Shown here one piece after another: positions 1 through 13,139 of a stretch of DNA of 64,000 nucleotides. Each line of letters opens with the position of its first letter. The stretch's first letter is position 1. The notes beneath the pieces are model-generated. The model was not told the origin of the DNA. It did not search any database and saw only the letters and a program-made list of their open reading frames with translations. The position numbers and the translations under genes are program-made. This stretch comes from Zerene cesonia (lineage: Eukaryota > Arthropoda > Insecta > Lepidoptera > Pieridae): positions 4,165,482 through 4,229,481 of the forward strand of contig NC_052123.1 in assembly GCF_012273895.1 (NCBI RefSeq), given 5' to 3'.

Positions 1-550
1 ATACAACATACTAACTTATATATAGTATATAGTATAATTTAAATCAATGATTCATTAGTCTCAATATTCATTATATTTGTAGATTTTTTCACTACCTGAC
101 ACATTTACATGATATTGTAATTTATCTATGACGTGATAGCATAACTAGAGGAATATTCAAGCAAAAGTGTTTTGTCTTAATAAAGATGTTAATTTGCATT
201 ATAAAGCTATTAACAAGTTACTCTAAATTAAAATTTATACTGTAGTATAGTATATAGTATTAAAATGAATATTTTAAGCGATGTCATCATAATGACATAA
301 TATATTTAAAAATAGGCGTATATGCATTAATGACAATAGTTATGACATACAATCATTAAATATAAATGATGAGCGCATATTAACACGTTTATATTCATAC
401 TACCATTACATTAGGTATAAAGTCAAACAATAAATCCTAAATACAATGTTATCGTAGGTAGAAATCCATTCATATGATTTCTATCTATATAGAATCAGTA
501 TAAATATGAATTGTAATCATCAAAAGAATAATAAAAAAGTAAATCATCAT

Positions 551-718
551 TATCAGCCCATATATGTTCCCACTGCTGGGACACAGGCCTCCAATGAGGG
601 TTCAGGCCCTAATTCAGGACGCTGGCCAAGTGCGGGTCGGCAGATGTCACATATTGTCGAAATTTTTTATTCTTGGACATGCCGGTTTCCTCACGATGTT
701 TTCCTTCAACGTTTTAAG
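551..718 (-). repeat. 3' part of tRNA-derived SINE (family G)
   Basis: The stretch carrying 'cccactgctgggacacaggcc' and ending near 'catgccggtttcctcacgatg' is the reverse complement of the body and tail of the SINEs at 4479 and 15738. The tRNA-like head is missing, so this copy is 5'-truncated. Confidence 0.75.
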
Positions 719-1287
719 CAAAAAAAGTAAATATGAACTCAGAATTAATGTGCAATATTAGTTGTTTCATTATTTCTATAGGAAGATAGCTTTTACATAA
801 ACCGAGAGAAAATAAATAAGCCTCGTCAACTTAACCTTGTTTCATTCGTCGCATATATTAGGTATAATAAAGTACTTTATTCAATCCAAACGGGGCAGGA
901 TGAGCTGGTATACATGATTTATTGATACTGAAAGAAATCGACTTGCTTCGAAAGAAAGGTAGGAAAATATTATTGCAATCATTCTTAAATGCTTTTATTA
1001 AAATAAATAAGTTCAATCAAAGCAGACTGAGCCATGCTTGTATTTGTATGAGGAAAAGTGGCAAGATTTATATATGTGTAGACACGCAAGCGACTATAGT
1101 CTATTGTCAAAAAACATCGCATTTTAGCTTTCATTCATGTGTCAATATGACCAATCGGAATTAAGCAAAACTACCCTTCGTGTCGTTTGTTTGAGTTTTT
1201 CTAACAGCAGATCAGGCATTTCCGTTAGGTGACATATGAAACCTTTGTATTATTTCAATAGGTGTTTAAAATCTTTCCACAACTAAA

Positions 1288-1360
1288 CTTCGTGGGCGGT
1301 GGTAGCGCTTTCTATCAGGCGACCCACCAGCTCCATTGCCGACTATGGCATAAAAAGAAG
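1288..1360 (+). repeat. LINE 3'-tail fragment (family K)
   Basis: Contains the family's signature of a 'gggcggtggt' block, a 'tatcaggcg' block, 'caccagctcc' and then 'ataaaaag'. The same tail follows the reverse-transcriptase remnant at 39520-40160, which identifies it as a LINE 3' end. This copy is a 5'-truncated remnant in sense orientation. Confidence 0.7.
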
Positions 1361-2662
1361 AAAAAAAGCTATATAGATTAGTTAGCATTCCTATTCCCGA
1401 AAGCTTATATTTAGTTATCTTATCAATAGGGACGAGATATCTTTATATCCAATTCACGGATGTCAAATGGCATCGATCCAAAATAGTTTAGTACACTTCA
1501 CATATGTAAAAATATCACAATTAACCTATTTCTTATTTATATACCTACTTAAGACACCTACGTGTCTCTACAATATTACATCTGCCAATGACCCTTTCTT
1601 AACACGCTTTCTGAATAAAATAGATATAGAGATGATTTGATAGAATGATATGAAAATTCTCATTTACTATATAAGACATAGTTTAAAACTGAACAATATA
1701 TTTGACAATGTACAAAATACGGTGTTATTGTTAGCGGCCCTCTCTATCAGATATTGTAATCTTCAAAATATCTCTATCTCTATCTTTATCTGGTTTCCAA
1801 ACAACAACTAAGTTATAGAATACTGTCATCGTGTCATCGATTTTCACCAAGTTGGAACAAATAATGAACCACTTAAACAATTAATAATGCACTGACTCAA
1901 CACCACACATACAAGAATTTTAACACACAGCTTTGGTACCTATAGCTATGTTTTCATTGAAGTAAAAGAAAGATTATAATTTATGGTACATAACCGAATA
2001 TTTAATGCGATATAAGAAAATAGGTGTCATTCATATCGCTTCTTCAAACAAAGAAAATATCACTACACAATACATTCTATAGGTACATATACACATATAA
2101 CATTAAGCTGACACGTTCTATTCAACTGCATTTCGCATTTCATTCATAATTTATCACCATTAGCTTAAAATACAACTTATCGCGAACAATCTAAAATCAA
2201 CCCTAAATCTATAAATAATATTCTCAAATTATCGATAACAAATCACATCACCATTGCCCCACGTGGCGTGTGATCCTTATCTCGGGCACCAGCTGTAAAA
2301 CACAGGATTTATCGACAGATTACCGCGCCACGATAATGGAACAAATCACCTCACTATTAGTGATGTACCTTGTTATTTCAGTTATGTTGAGATAATGCCT
2401 AAACGGTATGACATTTCTAAAGTTTAATTAATTTATAATATCATAAGATGATATTATCAAAAATTGTTTTGAATATAATTTAAAAAATACCTATACTTGA
2501 TGAGTTGTTTTAATTTGTTGGCAGACAGCACAAAACAATTTTAATTATATACAATTATAATGTATTAGGTATAAGAAAGTAAGTCCACGCTATTTAAAAT
2601 TATAACTTTTCTAGCCATTCTAAATAATATATAAGCAACTAGCTCCACGCCCCGGCTCCGCC

Positions 2663-3662
2663 NNNNNNNNNNNNNNNNNNNNNNNNNNNNNNNNNNNNNN
2701 NNNNNNNNNNNNNNNNNNNNNNNNNNNNNNNNNNNNNNNNNNNNNNNNNNNNNNNNNNNNNNNNNNNNNNNNNNNNNNNNNNNNNNNNNNNNNNNNNNNN
2801 NNNNNNNNNNNNNNNNNNNNNNNNNNNNNNNNNNNNNNNNNNNNNNNNNNNNNNNNNNNNNNNNNNNNNNNNNNNNNNNNNNNNNNNNNNNNNNNNNNNN
2901 NNNNNNNNNNNNNNNNNNNNNNNNNNNNNNNNNNNNNNNNNNNNNNNNNNNNNNNNNNNNNNNNNNNNNNNNNNNNNNNNNNNNNNNNNNNNNNNNNNNN
3001 NNNNNNNNNNNNNNNNNNNNNNNNNNNNNNNNNNNNNNNNNNNNNNNNNNNNNNNNNNNNNNNNNNNNNNNNNNNNNNNNNNNNNNNNNNNNNNNNNNNN
3101 NNNNNNNNNNNNNNNNNNNNNNNNNNNNNNNNNNNNNNNNNNNNNNNNNNNNNNNNNNNNNNNNNNNNNNNNNNNNNNNNNNNNNNNNNNNNNNNNNNNN
3201 NNNNNNNNNNNNNNNNNNNNNNNNNNNNNNNNNNNNNNNNNNNNNNNNNNNNNNNNNNNNNNNNNNNNNNNNNNNNNNNNNNNNNNNNNNNNNNNNNNNN
3301 NNNNNNNNNNNNNNNNNNNNNNNNNNNNNNNNNNNNNNNNNNNNNNNNNNNNNNNNNNNNNNNNNNNNNNNNNNNNNNNNNNNNNNNNNNNNNNNNNNNN
3401 NNNNNNNNNNNNNNNNNNNNNNNNNNNNNNNNNNNNNNNNNNNNNNNNNNNNNNNNNNNNNNNNNNNNNNNNNNNNNNNNNNNNNNNNNNNNNNNNNNNN
3501 NNNNNNNNNNNNNNNNNNNNNNNNNNNNNNNNNNNNNNNNNNNNNNNNNNNNNNNNNNNNNNNNNNNNNNNNNNNNNNNNNNNNNNNNNNNNNNNNNNNN
3601 NNNNNNNNNNNNNNNNNNNNNNNNNNNNNNNNNNNNNNNNNNNNNNNNNNNNNNNNNNNNNN
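2663..3662. other. Assembly gap (1000 N)
   Basis: Exactly 1000 N, the usual placeholder for a gap of unknown length. Both flanks (about 2630-2662 and 3663-3725) are the two ends of one reverse-oriented copy of repeat family D (compare 10562-10743), so the gap falls inside a dispersed repeat. The open frame running across the N is an artefact. Confidence 0.97.
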
Positions 3663-4220
3663 TTTATTATAATCGGTTAAGTGGTTTAAGAGTCCATTGA
3701 GGACAAACATTGTGACACGAGATTTATATATATTAAGATATGTACAAGATTTTCATGTAGAACAACAATTACCACACACTAAGAAAACATCCAATTTAAA
3801 AAAAGAACACCAACATTGACGTAGGAAGCCGATCGCAATTAAAAAAATAAACATAGACTTTAACATAAACATAGGCTTAAAAAAAAATATCAATTTCAAA
3901 AATCGAATATTACTTTCCCTCCAAACCATTAGATTATATCACGGGACCGTAAAAAGGTATTATATTATATGGATTATGGAAGAAAAACTGTGGGGGGTTA
4001 ATTAACGAGCGTGTAAGAGCATATCGCAGCCAGAGTTACGATTGCTTGAACCAATAAAGTTTATAACATTCAGAACATGTGTTTAAATATCGTTAATTTT
4101 TATTTAATAAAACGAATCGTGAAGACTTATTTTTGTTAGTCACTTGATCTTTGATACATCATTATTTTCTTAATTTGCTACTCAAATTAAGAAAATAAGT
4201 GATTTATTTCTGACTTATAC

Positions 4221-4419
4221 TAGCTGCGCCCCGCGGTTTCACCCGCGTAAGTCCCTATCCCGTAGAAATATCGGGATAACAAGTTGCCTATGCGTTATTC
4301 CAGTTGTTCATGTATCTACGTACTAAATTTCATTGCAATCGGTTCAGTAGTTTTTGCGTGAAAGAGCAACAAACACACACATCCTTACATACTTTCGCAT
4401 TTATAATATTTGTAGGATA
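4221..4419 (+). repeat. RTE-like dispersed repeat, family A
   Basis: Begins 'tagctgcgccccgcggtttc', has a central 'aaatttcattgcaatcggtt' module and ends near 'tttataatatttgtaggat'. About a dozen copies of this roughly 200-bp unit occur in the window in both orientations. The fixed 3' end and variable 5' truncation suggest LINE-mediated mobilisation. The RTE assignment is inference from memory of lepidopteran repeats. Confidence 0.75.
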
Positions 4420-4478
4420 AACTTTGCCAATATAAATTAATATAAATTTGCCAATATAAATTAATATAAACTAAAAAG

Positions 4479-4782
4479 CAGTGGTGGCTCAGTGGTGGGA
4501 ACATAAAACTTCAAAATCGATGAGTCGGAGTTCGAGACCGGGCGAGCGTGCAAGAAATTAATTGATTTTTTAAATTATCTGCGCATGTGGATAACATCAC
4601 CACTGCTTAAAACGGTGAAGGAAAACATCGTGAGGAAACCGGCATGTCCAAGAATCAAAAGTTCGACGACATGTGACATCTGCCAACCCGCACTTGGCCA
4701 GCGTGGTGGATTATGGCCTGAACCCTCATACGAGGCCTGTGTCCCAGCAGTGGGAACATGTATGGGCTGATGATGATGAAAT
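4479..4782 (+). mobile_element. tRNA-derived SINE (family G), near full length
   Basis: The head has RNA polymerase III internal promoter boxes: box A TGGCTCAGTGG at 4485-4495 and a box-B-like GAGTTCGAGACC near 4528-4539. The body follows ('gcgcatgtggataacatcac') and the tail is 'cagcagtgggaacatgtatg' with a short (TGA)n run. Non-autonomous; expected to use LINE machinery. The same body and tail recur at 15738 and, reversed, at 551. Confidence 0.8.
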
Positions 4783-5224
4783 TAATATAAACTATCTATC
4801 ATTACGATAATTTTATGCAGATCGAATCAGCTGTTCTTAGCTAGAAGAAAAAAACCATCCACCAATCTTAATAAACTTATATAAAAGATGCAAGAGCAAT
4901 AATGTATTGGAAAATGCCATTTTTGTAACTGGTAATAAAAGTACTCGCGTTTTAATTAAGATTCTGAACTAGAGTATCTAGAAGGTTCCAAATTTATAAA
5001 TCCGAACAAACACTCTTAAATCAAAATCTGTTTAGCCATTTGGAAGTGGAAATAAAGGTACAAAGATTTTAGTTAAGTAGGTTGGTAGTACCCACTTATA
5101 TTACCTAGGCACATAGGTACCTTTAAGGTTGGTTATAACTTAAAAACACGTGCATACTTCGAAGGTTTTTGCAAAGTTTACGTTTATATTTTACTTCAGT
5201 TATTCACATTTGATTTTATTTCAT

Positions 5225-5396
5225 ACTAGCTATTCACCCCGGCTTCACCCGTGGTACATATATAGCCTATGTCACTCAGTGAAGTTGCAGCTTTCTAATG
5301 GTGAAAGAATTTTGAAAATCGGTCCAGTAGTTTTTGACCTTATCCATTACAAACAAACAAAAAAATACAAATTCTTCCTCTTTATAATATTAGTTT
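5225..5396 (+). repeat. Dispersed repeat, family B
   Basis: Starts 'tagctattcaccccggcttc', includes 'cactcagtgaagttgcagc' and ends in 'cctctttataatatta'. Related copies lie at 17276 (+), 28838 (-) and 62267 (-). The plan matches family A: GC-rich head, a 'cggt(c/t)cagtagtt' core and a 'tataatatta' end. Confidence 0.7.
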
Positions 5397-5499
5397 TGGA
5401 AGTGTATATAAGCTGGTGCCCGCGGCATCACTCGCGTATTAGCTGTGAAAAACTATGTGCCAATTTAGACTATAATCTTAATATATCATCTTCTTAATA

Positions 5500-5712
5500 T
5501 GTAAAAATCCAGTGTGATGATGATCCATGATGTATGTTCCCAATGAACTCTTCACCAACTCAACCGATGATGAAATATGGCATTTTATGTCAAATTTGGT
5601 CCAATTTAAGATATAGGATAGCTTTTATTTCGATTAATTATTCCAATTATTTATAATTTTAATATTTTTAATTATTACACAGTCACAGCAACGCGTGGCC
5701 GGGTATGCCGGC
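5500..5712 (+). repeat. Dispersed repeat, family E
   Basis: Contains 'gttcccaatgaactcttcacc', 'ttggtccaatttaagatata' and ends at 'gcgtggccgggtatgc'. The same unit is found at 62445-62812, where it is split by a later insertion. Partial copies lie at about 50975-51050 and 51545-51625. Confidence 0.7.
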
Positions 5713-6728
5713 ATTATATCTATCTAAATTCATACAGATCCACTCAGCTGATGTTGCGTGAAAGAGTAACAAACATCCATACACTCTTAAAAGCTTTCGC
5801 GTTTATATTAAAGGTATAATATACTTACTGCAATTTAAAATTTACAAATATCTCTCACCGCACCGCATTTTTATGGTCGTTCAGAAAATTACGTCGAACG
5901 TAATATTAAAAAATTACGCGCCATACGTATTCTTTTATTTTTTTTATGAACTTATGGTAATTGGGAGCAAAGGTATTTTGAACATTATATTTTTAATTTG
6001 TTTGTTTGTTAAAAATGTAAGTTTTTTTTGCTGAATTTCATTTGTATTGATTGGTTGATATAGGTACCTAAAATAATGGCCTGAAACAGGCTGCATCATT
6101 GTCTAGTATCTAGGATAGTTTTACCCTCATACCACGCTAGTAAAATAACTACTATTGAAATATATTAATAATAACTTTATTTTATAATTCACTTGAAAAC
6201 CGGAAAACGTTGTTCTGCCTTTCTCTTATCGTTTAGGTGTATGAAAAACATATGTCGATTGAATCTCAGATCTACATGATGCGCGCACAAAATTTAATGA
6301 GAATCGGTCCAGGTTTTTAGAGGAAATGCATAGTCCTCTGAAACGACGAAAAAACTAACATATAAATATACAAAGAAGTGATAATCGACTGACATTCCTC
6401 TCATTACATCAAAAACAAACCAGCATAGTTCTCGTTTCCGTAAAATTTCCGGGATTAAACCTATCCTAAGCCCTTTCTCAGATCTTAAGCTATCTTGATA
6501 ACAAATTTCATCCAAACCAGTTAAGTGATCTCGGCGTGAAGAAGCGACGGACTGACAAGACAGAATAACTATCGTATTTACAACATTAGTATTGATAATA
6601 ATTGATTATCTTTTTGGTTACTTACAACTCCACACTAAATAAGTAATTATATAATAAGTAATTATATTCATTTAATTACTGTTGCCTAGTTAGTTCAGGT
6701 AGCACGAGAGTAGTTATTTCAAAGGAAT

Positions 6729-6862
6729 CGATACTAATATTATAAAGCTGAAGAGTTTGTTTGTTTGTGTGAACGCACTAATCTCAGGAACTATTGGTTA
6801 GATAACCCATTTATTGAGGAAGGCAATAGGATATATATGTACCACGGGCGAAGCCGGGGGGG
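6729..6862 (-). repeat. Dispersed repeat, family C
   Basis: Contains 'ctaatattataaagctgaag', 'gcactaatctcaggaacta' and 'accacgggcgaagccggg'. Other copies lie at 11996, 54910 and 57716. By analogy with family A the GC-rich 'gcgaagccgggg' end is the head and the element is read on the minus strand. Confidence 0.7.
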
Positions 6863-7559
6863 ACCGCAAGTATAAAATGTAAAGAAAGTTAATTAATACA
6901 ATTACATTACAATTTGCAATTTTACAATTTCTGTCTAAATTCTTTTAGACCGTAATTTTGACAGACATTTATGAATTTGTGAATAGTAAATTATAGTAAT
7001 AATCAATTAAAATTAATGTACCAAAGTAGAAAAAAATAATACTATAGTGATTAATACTTTTATTATATTTTTTTAAATTTATAAAAGATTGATAAATAAA
7101 TAATGTCGCTCTACAATCTACATTAATTATTATTGATATAATATATTCATTTCATTTGCATTTTTGTTAATATTTTATGAATACGATATAAACTATTCAG
7201 TCCTCGTACCTTATTTAATTCTTTCCACATTTCAAAAAAAGAACGCATTCAACGAAATATCTACCAACACAAATGTGCAGTAATTGTGCAAGAAAATAAA
7301 AAAAAATATCTTAAAAAAATACTGGCAACAATAATCGTTTAAAAAAAAAGTTTACGATGTGCGTAAATTTAAGCCCTCAACATTTACGTAATTCGCAGTA
7401 CCATAAACGGAGAGCTCGGCGGACGAGATACAAAATTAAATAACTGCCGTTTGCCGTTCTAGAGCAAAAAATAATAAGGAAGACGGCTCGTGGCATACTC
7501 ACACTAATATATGCTACTCTAAATTAAGACCAGACTCGCATCACAAGCTTTAACAAGCT

Positions 7560-7930
7560 AAATGCTAAAAATAACCGCTTACCACTGACGAAACAACCCA
7601 ATTACATCCAAACGCGTTTGATCAATCAATATCTGTTCACAACGATAACACTTTCGAACTCAATTCAAACACAGAACCGATTTTCCACTGGAACATTCGA
7701 AAAAAAAACGATTCTATTTTCAAATCCTTGTAAGCGCAAAAGCGTGCGCACAACACGAAAGCAAAAATGGTACTGGATTGACTCGAACTTCCGTTCTACA
7801 TCCTGATTGGTCAATTGTAATGAAGAGATCCAAACGGCCAATGGGATTATTTATTCCGGCGCGATAGTCCCGCCTTGTATTGGTTGTTTGACTGGTTCGC
7901 CATTTTAGCGTTTGTGAAACAATTGGACTC
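7560..7930. promoter_or_regulatory. CCAAT-rich, promoter-like patch (tentative)
   Basis: Several ATTGG/CCAAT motifs cluster between about 7800 and 7895 ('gattggtcaattg', 'ggccaatgggat', 'gtattggttg', 'actggttcgccat'), in a patch richer in CpG than its surroundings. This resembles a metazoan promoter or an old LTR. No coding exon can be tied to it, so the call is weak. Confidence 0.25.
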
Positions 7931-8261
7931 GTTAAAGTAGGCGTATTTTAATGATTTCGGAAAAGAGATATTTCGATCGTGTTCACTACCAGCTGATATT
8001 ATTAAATCATTGCTACGAAAACATAATGATATAACACGATGAGGAACGTATGTTTATTACACGTTGAGAGCTAACTTAATGTAACAGTGTCTTTTAATTT
8101 TCCGATATTATTTGTTAACTTATTTTGAATAGAGATAAAATAAGAATAACGACTAATTGTATTTTTACTGGATTGTGATTAAATATAGATTAAATAGTAC
8201 GATTATAAATAGTATCTAGATAGTTTCATCAAAAAAGAGTTTATTGACATTTAAAGTGAGT

Positions 8262-8286
8262 GGATGTGTGTGTGTGTGTGTGTGTT
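8262..8286. repeat. (TG)n microsatellite
   Basis: Uninterrupted TG dinucleotide run. Confidence 0.9.
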
Positions 8287-9784
8287 TCCTATTTCCAAAA
8301 GATTGAAGTGTATGTAGTAATAGAGGTGTTTAGATATTTTCTAATGATGATTAATTTTTTTATCAATTTTCTATTTTTTTTTTTAATAAAAATTAACAAA
8401 CTTTCTAGTTTCTTAAATGCATTATACCTACTTGCTAATTTAGGTACAGTTTATGTATATTATATTGATACAACCTGTAAGCCATAAATATTTACAAAAA
8501 AAGTCTCCGTTATATGTCTAGATCTGATAAGAGAGCTATCCTTCATTGTGGGAAAGTACCTACATTAGTAAAAACTATGTAACTTTTAAAAATCCTTCAG
8601 ACTTTCAATTCGAGTTATAAAATAATACCTTATTTATAAATATAGAGATTGGCTCTCGGACTATAGAGTTTTGTGTTGGCTAAAAAGTCATAATTATTAA
8701 TTGTTTCTTATTTTAAGTAATTAAGTATTTACAGACTACTTACTTTATAAGCAAAGTTCAAAGTGCTTTTTTATGAAATCTAAGGGTGATCAAAAGAAAT
8801 TTTTAAATAATTTTAAAATAATAATGTTTTAACTAAGTATACGAAGTCAGCAACATTCATATAATCGACTATGTGTTCCCCGCGGTTTCACCTACGCCGT
8901 ATATAAAATGATGATGTTAAATAGCCTTAGTTAAATGGACTATTAACACAAAAGTAATTTTTCAATTCGACCCAGTTAACCAAAGATTAACCCGTTCAAA
9001 CAAATTTTGTCAAACATTAGAATAGAAAATACATTCCGAAAATCGAATGTCTCCAATCTCCGTCCGTTCTAAAATTCTTAAAACAAAAATATCCACCAGC
9101 CTTATTAAGACGTCTCTCGTCGACTCTCAAACGCCACATGTTCAAACAAAGTTAAAAGCATACCAAAAACATGTCCCATTATCAAAGGCGGGACTACAGT
9201 TTGCTCATTTTATTCCATTCTTTATTAAAACTAACCTAAAAAAATACCGCACTTCTGTCAAATGATTCGAATGTCAAACGACATAAAACCTTTCCGCTCC
9301 GTAATACAGAAAACGGCGGCAATCCAATAAGTTTGTATTTGTTAATCCATTGAATACGGTTATTATACGCTTATTTGGCGCCTTTTGTGAAGTGCTTTTG
9401 TGTGTAATGCCCTTTGTTCGATGACATTTGGCGGTAGACATCTTGTTTTCACTGTCAAAAATACCGGTGCCATTTTAGGGTTCGGTAATTTAAATAACAA
9501 CTAGTTATAATCAAAAATTATTAAAAATTTCTCATTAATAACTATGCACACACAAAAAAACACCCAAATATACAATACATAATGATACAAATCTAGTATA
9601 TTATTAATTCGAAAGCGCATACAATTATCAACATTACTTTAAACATCGTATTCATTTTATGAACGTAGCATAAACATATCTACTAGCTAGTTAGTTGACT
9701 GTACAGAAGGTGTCTATAGATTAGAAACTTCATTTGAAAATGATACGTAAATATATCTAGTTAAAAAAAAAACTAAAAAACATA

Positions 9785-9880
9785 CTAAGATGATTGGATC
9801 AGCTCAATTATCTCACTTCCTCTATTACAGAGTAATCGTAAAGAATTTAAATAATCTCGGCGATCCGTCTGTTGTATAAA
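9785..9880 (-). repeat. Dispersed repeat, family J (fragment)
   Basis: Contains 'attggatcagctcaattatctcac' in shortened form, an 'acagagtaatcgtaa' block and 'atctcggcgatcc', the reverse complement of the 3' half of the family copies at 17580, 26082 and 40433. Confidence 0.6.
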
Positions 9881-10561
9881 ATTTAGTTCAATTTGAATTT
9901 TATATAAACATAGCACAATATACACAAAAATATCTCGCGTTTATAATACCCTCTATGTAACACAGAAGCTTGAAGAAATGTATGGATGATTACTACATTT
10001 TTGATTTTATGCACCTACTTATTTCATACGAAAACATCGTAACTTATGTACCTGAATCCTACATATATTAAACGTTAAAACTACTGAATGGATTTTAATA
10101 AAAAATAACATAAATATAGCTTTAACATCAGAATGAGACATGAGCTACATAAACACTTGCCCGTGTGATCTTCCGCGGGTGAAACCGCACGGCAAAGCTA
10201 GTTACATATAAGCTACGGCTATAATGCTCATATTATGTCCGCAGCTGAAATCTCGCGCCACGGTACGTAATAAGTAATCTAAAAATAATATTCTACAGAA
10301 CCCACAGATTATACACCAATTCTACCAAGTCAAGTATCAACACGATCTCATTGTATAATCTTTATCGAGATAAGATATTTGTCTACAGGCTTATCTGATT
10401 TTAATAATTGCTATTGTGTGATATAAGTACGCTTTTGACGTTTCATTTGAATCAACAAATGGTATGTCGCTTCTTAAGTATATAAATATCTTTAGTTGGT
10501 GGATTTGTACTTGAAAATTTTCAATGGAATCAGTCTACTACATTTATCATAATATGTATAT

Positions 10562-10743
10562 CTTAATATATATAAATCTCGTGTCACAATGTTTGTCCTC
10601 AATGGACTCCTAAACCACTTAACCGATTAAAATAAAATTCGCACATCATGTGCAGTTCGATCCAACTTGAGAGATAGGATAATTTAAATAATTTTAATTA
10701 CGATAAATGACAACCCGGGCGGCGCCGGGGCGTGCAGCTAGTA
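10562..10743 (+). repeat. Dispersed repeat, family D, intact copy
   Basis: Begins 'ttaatatatataaatctcgtg', includes 'tcctcaatggactcctaaac' and ends 'gacaacccgggcggcgcc...cagctag'. It serves as the reference for the copy broken by the first gap and for the copy at 42512. Confidence 0.7.
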
Positions 10744-11995
10744 TGTCTATAAATATTGAAAAATATATTTATTAGGACCGATATCAAATCTTTTTTTACG
10801 TGTATAATACCTCTTTATGTGATCTGAGTACTATAGGCTATATACGTATCACGATCGACGCCGTAGGTTTAAAAAGTTCTAGCTAGATTTCTAACTAATT
10901 AATCGCTTCCTTAACCCACGCCCTTTGCATAATAAGGGTCACGTCACTAATTGATGTTTCTGTCATAATTATTGTGCAGCCAATTAACTACTAACATTTC
11001 TACCATTTAGTGTTCTCAATATATAATTATATTATATTGTTTGTAAACAAAAGACTTATTATATGTATTGCTAAAGCGAGTATCGAATTTTAGTTTTAGT
11101 AGTATAAGAAACCTAAAGAGCTAAGAACTTCATCTCGCCGTCAAATTCAAATTTCGAAAACCACAGATATCCGAAACGGTTCAACTTTTTTTTTTCATTC
11201 GAAGCAATGGAAATTTATCTATCAAAACTCGAAAGTAGATTATAAGTTATTGTCAAACAAGGAAAAGAATGCATGTAGTATAATGATTTCAAAGCTTGTT
11301 ATGTTAGTGCAATATTTTTTGTGGCCATTAATTTGAATGGGGTGCCGACAATATGCTTAGTAACGACGTAATGATGGGAAGCTTTGTTGGTTACTGGGGT
11401 ACCGCGACAAAAAAAAAAAAATTGCGCCTACTGTTTCTTTTTTTTTAAGTAGTGGTCATGGAATAAAAGAAAGTATTAAATCAAGGTTTTGCAGGCGTAT
11501 TTATTCTGCATGTACAGTTTTAAGAAAATAATTTAGTAGTGCATATAGGTTAGAATAAATATAAATATCTAATGAGGTGAAGCAATCAATGATGATGATA
11601 TTACGTATATTGCCGGAAAAATACATAATATGTAGAGGTTTTTCTATTATAAAACCGTGAACATTGTAAGTCCGTATGTGATAACAGACAGGTACGGACA
11701 GGTTTACAACTCGCAACTAAAATCAAAATAGTTTAGTATGTTTTGTCAACTATGGACTTATAAAGCTTACACTTACTTCAATGACTATTTTTTTTAAAGA
11801 ATGTTTTTTCGAAAAAATTACTATATTTAAACGGAACCCACCAAAGTGAACTCCCTCCGTCTGTCTGTCCCTAACCAAACCATATTGACTTTACAAGGGC
11901 GTGCTACACATTTCAAGTGTTATACATTAGAACAACGCATCTAATATTTTATTTATCGATTTTTAGCTCATGATAGAGTCCTCTAGACTCTATCT

Positions 11996-12172
11996 ATACT
12001 AATATTATTAAGCTGAATAGTTTGTTTGTTTGTTTGTTAGAACGCACTAATCTCAGGAACTACTGGTCCGATTTGAAAATTATTTCAGTGTTGGATAGCC
12101 CATTTCTTAAGGAAGGCTCTATAGCCCTCCTAGGCTATGCTATATATGCACCACGGGGCGGACCGCTAGTGG
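11996..12172 (-). repeat. Dispersed repeat, family C
   Basis: Same blocks as the copy at 6729: 'actaatattattaagctgaa', 'gcactaatctcaggaacta', 'ccacggggcggaccgctag'. Flanked by AT-rich DNA without gene signals. Confidence 0.7.
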
Positions 12173-12554
12173 TTAGATATCTTTTTTTTTTTAATTCTCT
12201 ATTTCTTTTGTTAATTTTTGTGTGGTTGAAGTTTGCGCCATGTGATTTATCTCCTCATCTATTTAACATATTATTTATTATTATAAAGCGGCTTGTTTAT
12301 TGTTATTAGAGTTCCGTATTAAAAAAAAGTGGTAAAACGCAACCCTATTACGACTACGACTGACTGTCTGTCCGGTTGTCAACAGGATGTATCAGACTGT
12401 TGAAATATATTTCTGATACTGCTATAAGACATTTTTAAAAACCTAGGTTAAGCATTAGCACAGTCATAAATAAGATGGGTGTCTAATTTATTTGCAGTTT
12501 AACTTTAAGTTATATAGCATTACAATGCTTTATGAATGAGAAATCTTAAAAGAA

Positions 12555-12650
12555 CAGAAAAAAGATCGGTCACGAGGCGGGATTCGAACCCGTGTCATTA
12601 GGCGTCGCCTGACTTGTCACGGGTGGCTTAGAGGTCAGTTGCTCTTTATT
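12555..12650 (-). repeat. tRNA-like SINE head
   Basis: On the minus strand a perfect RNA polymerase III box B (GGTTCGAATCC) sits in 'acacgggttcgaatcccgcc'. The upstream half does not fold into a normal tRNA, and no clear anticodon arm or box A is seen, so this is more likely a SINE or tRNA relic than a functional tRNA gene. Confidence 0.45.
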
Positions 12651-12794
12651 CGTACCGAGTTACCCTTAGTGTTTTAAAATATATTTATAAGAGTAAGTAT
12701 CTATGATATTATATTTTATAATGATAGATATCAGAGTTATGGGATATTACTTACTAAAAATAAATATAAAATAAAAACATAATTAAAATACTCT

Positions 12795-12940
12795 CTTCAA
12801 TGACAGGATCAATTGAATTGTCTCACTTGATCTAATACAGAGTATACGTAAGAAAATTATTTAATCCTGGCGATCCCAATCAGGATTTAAGATAAACTTC
12901 ATAAATTGTCACCCATAAGCGTGAAAAGTTTCAATTAAAT
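12795..12940 (-). repeat. Dispersed repeat, family J
   Basis: Reverse-oriented copy: 'tcaattgaattgtctcact', 'aatcctggcgatcccaatcagg'. It matches the family unit at 17580-17776. Confidence 0.65.
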
Positions 12941-13139
12941 GTCAAAAGAAGTCGGTTATATACAAACATACAGGTGAAGCGTACAAAAGCTTGTTAATAA
13001 AATTTAATTTTATGTAAAAACGACCAAAATAAAGCATAATTAAAACTGTAATAGAAAATTCTCGTGTTTCTCCGCCAATTCTTCTCAACCGAATTGGCTG
13101 ATTTTTCTGAAAAATAACGTAAAATATTTTATAAGCTGA

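Noticed and set aside
506..730. Small frames at the left end
   Set aside because: They lie in a reversed SINE tail and change between copies.
2565..3710. Long open frame of about 380 codons across the first N run
   Set aside because: Almost all codons are N and the ends are repeat sequence. The same applies to the frames at 34173-35285, 46624-47685 and 46647-47696.
4585..4770. Open frame ending in PSYEACVPAVGTCMG
   Set aside because: It is a translation of the SINE body and tail (family G); the same frame recurs in other copies and has no gene context.
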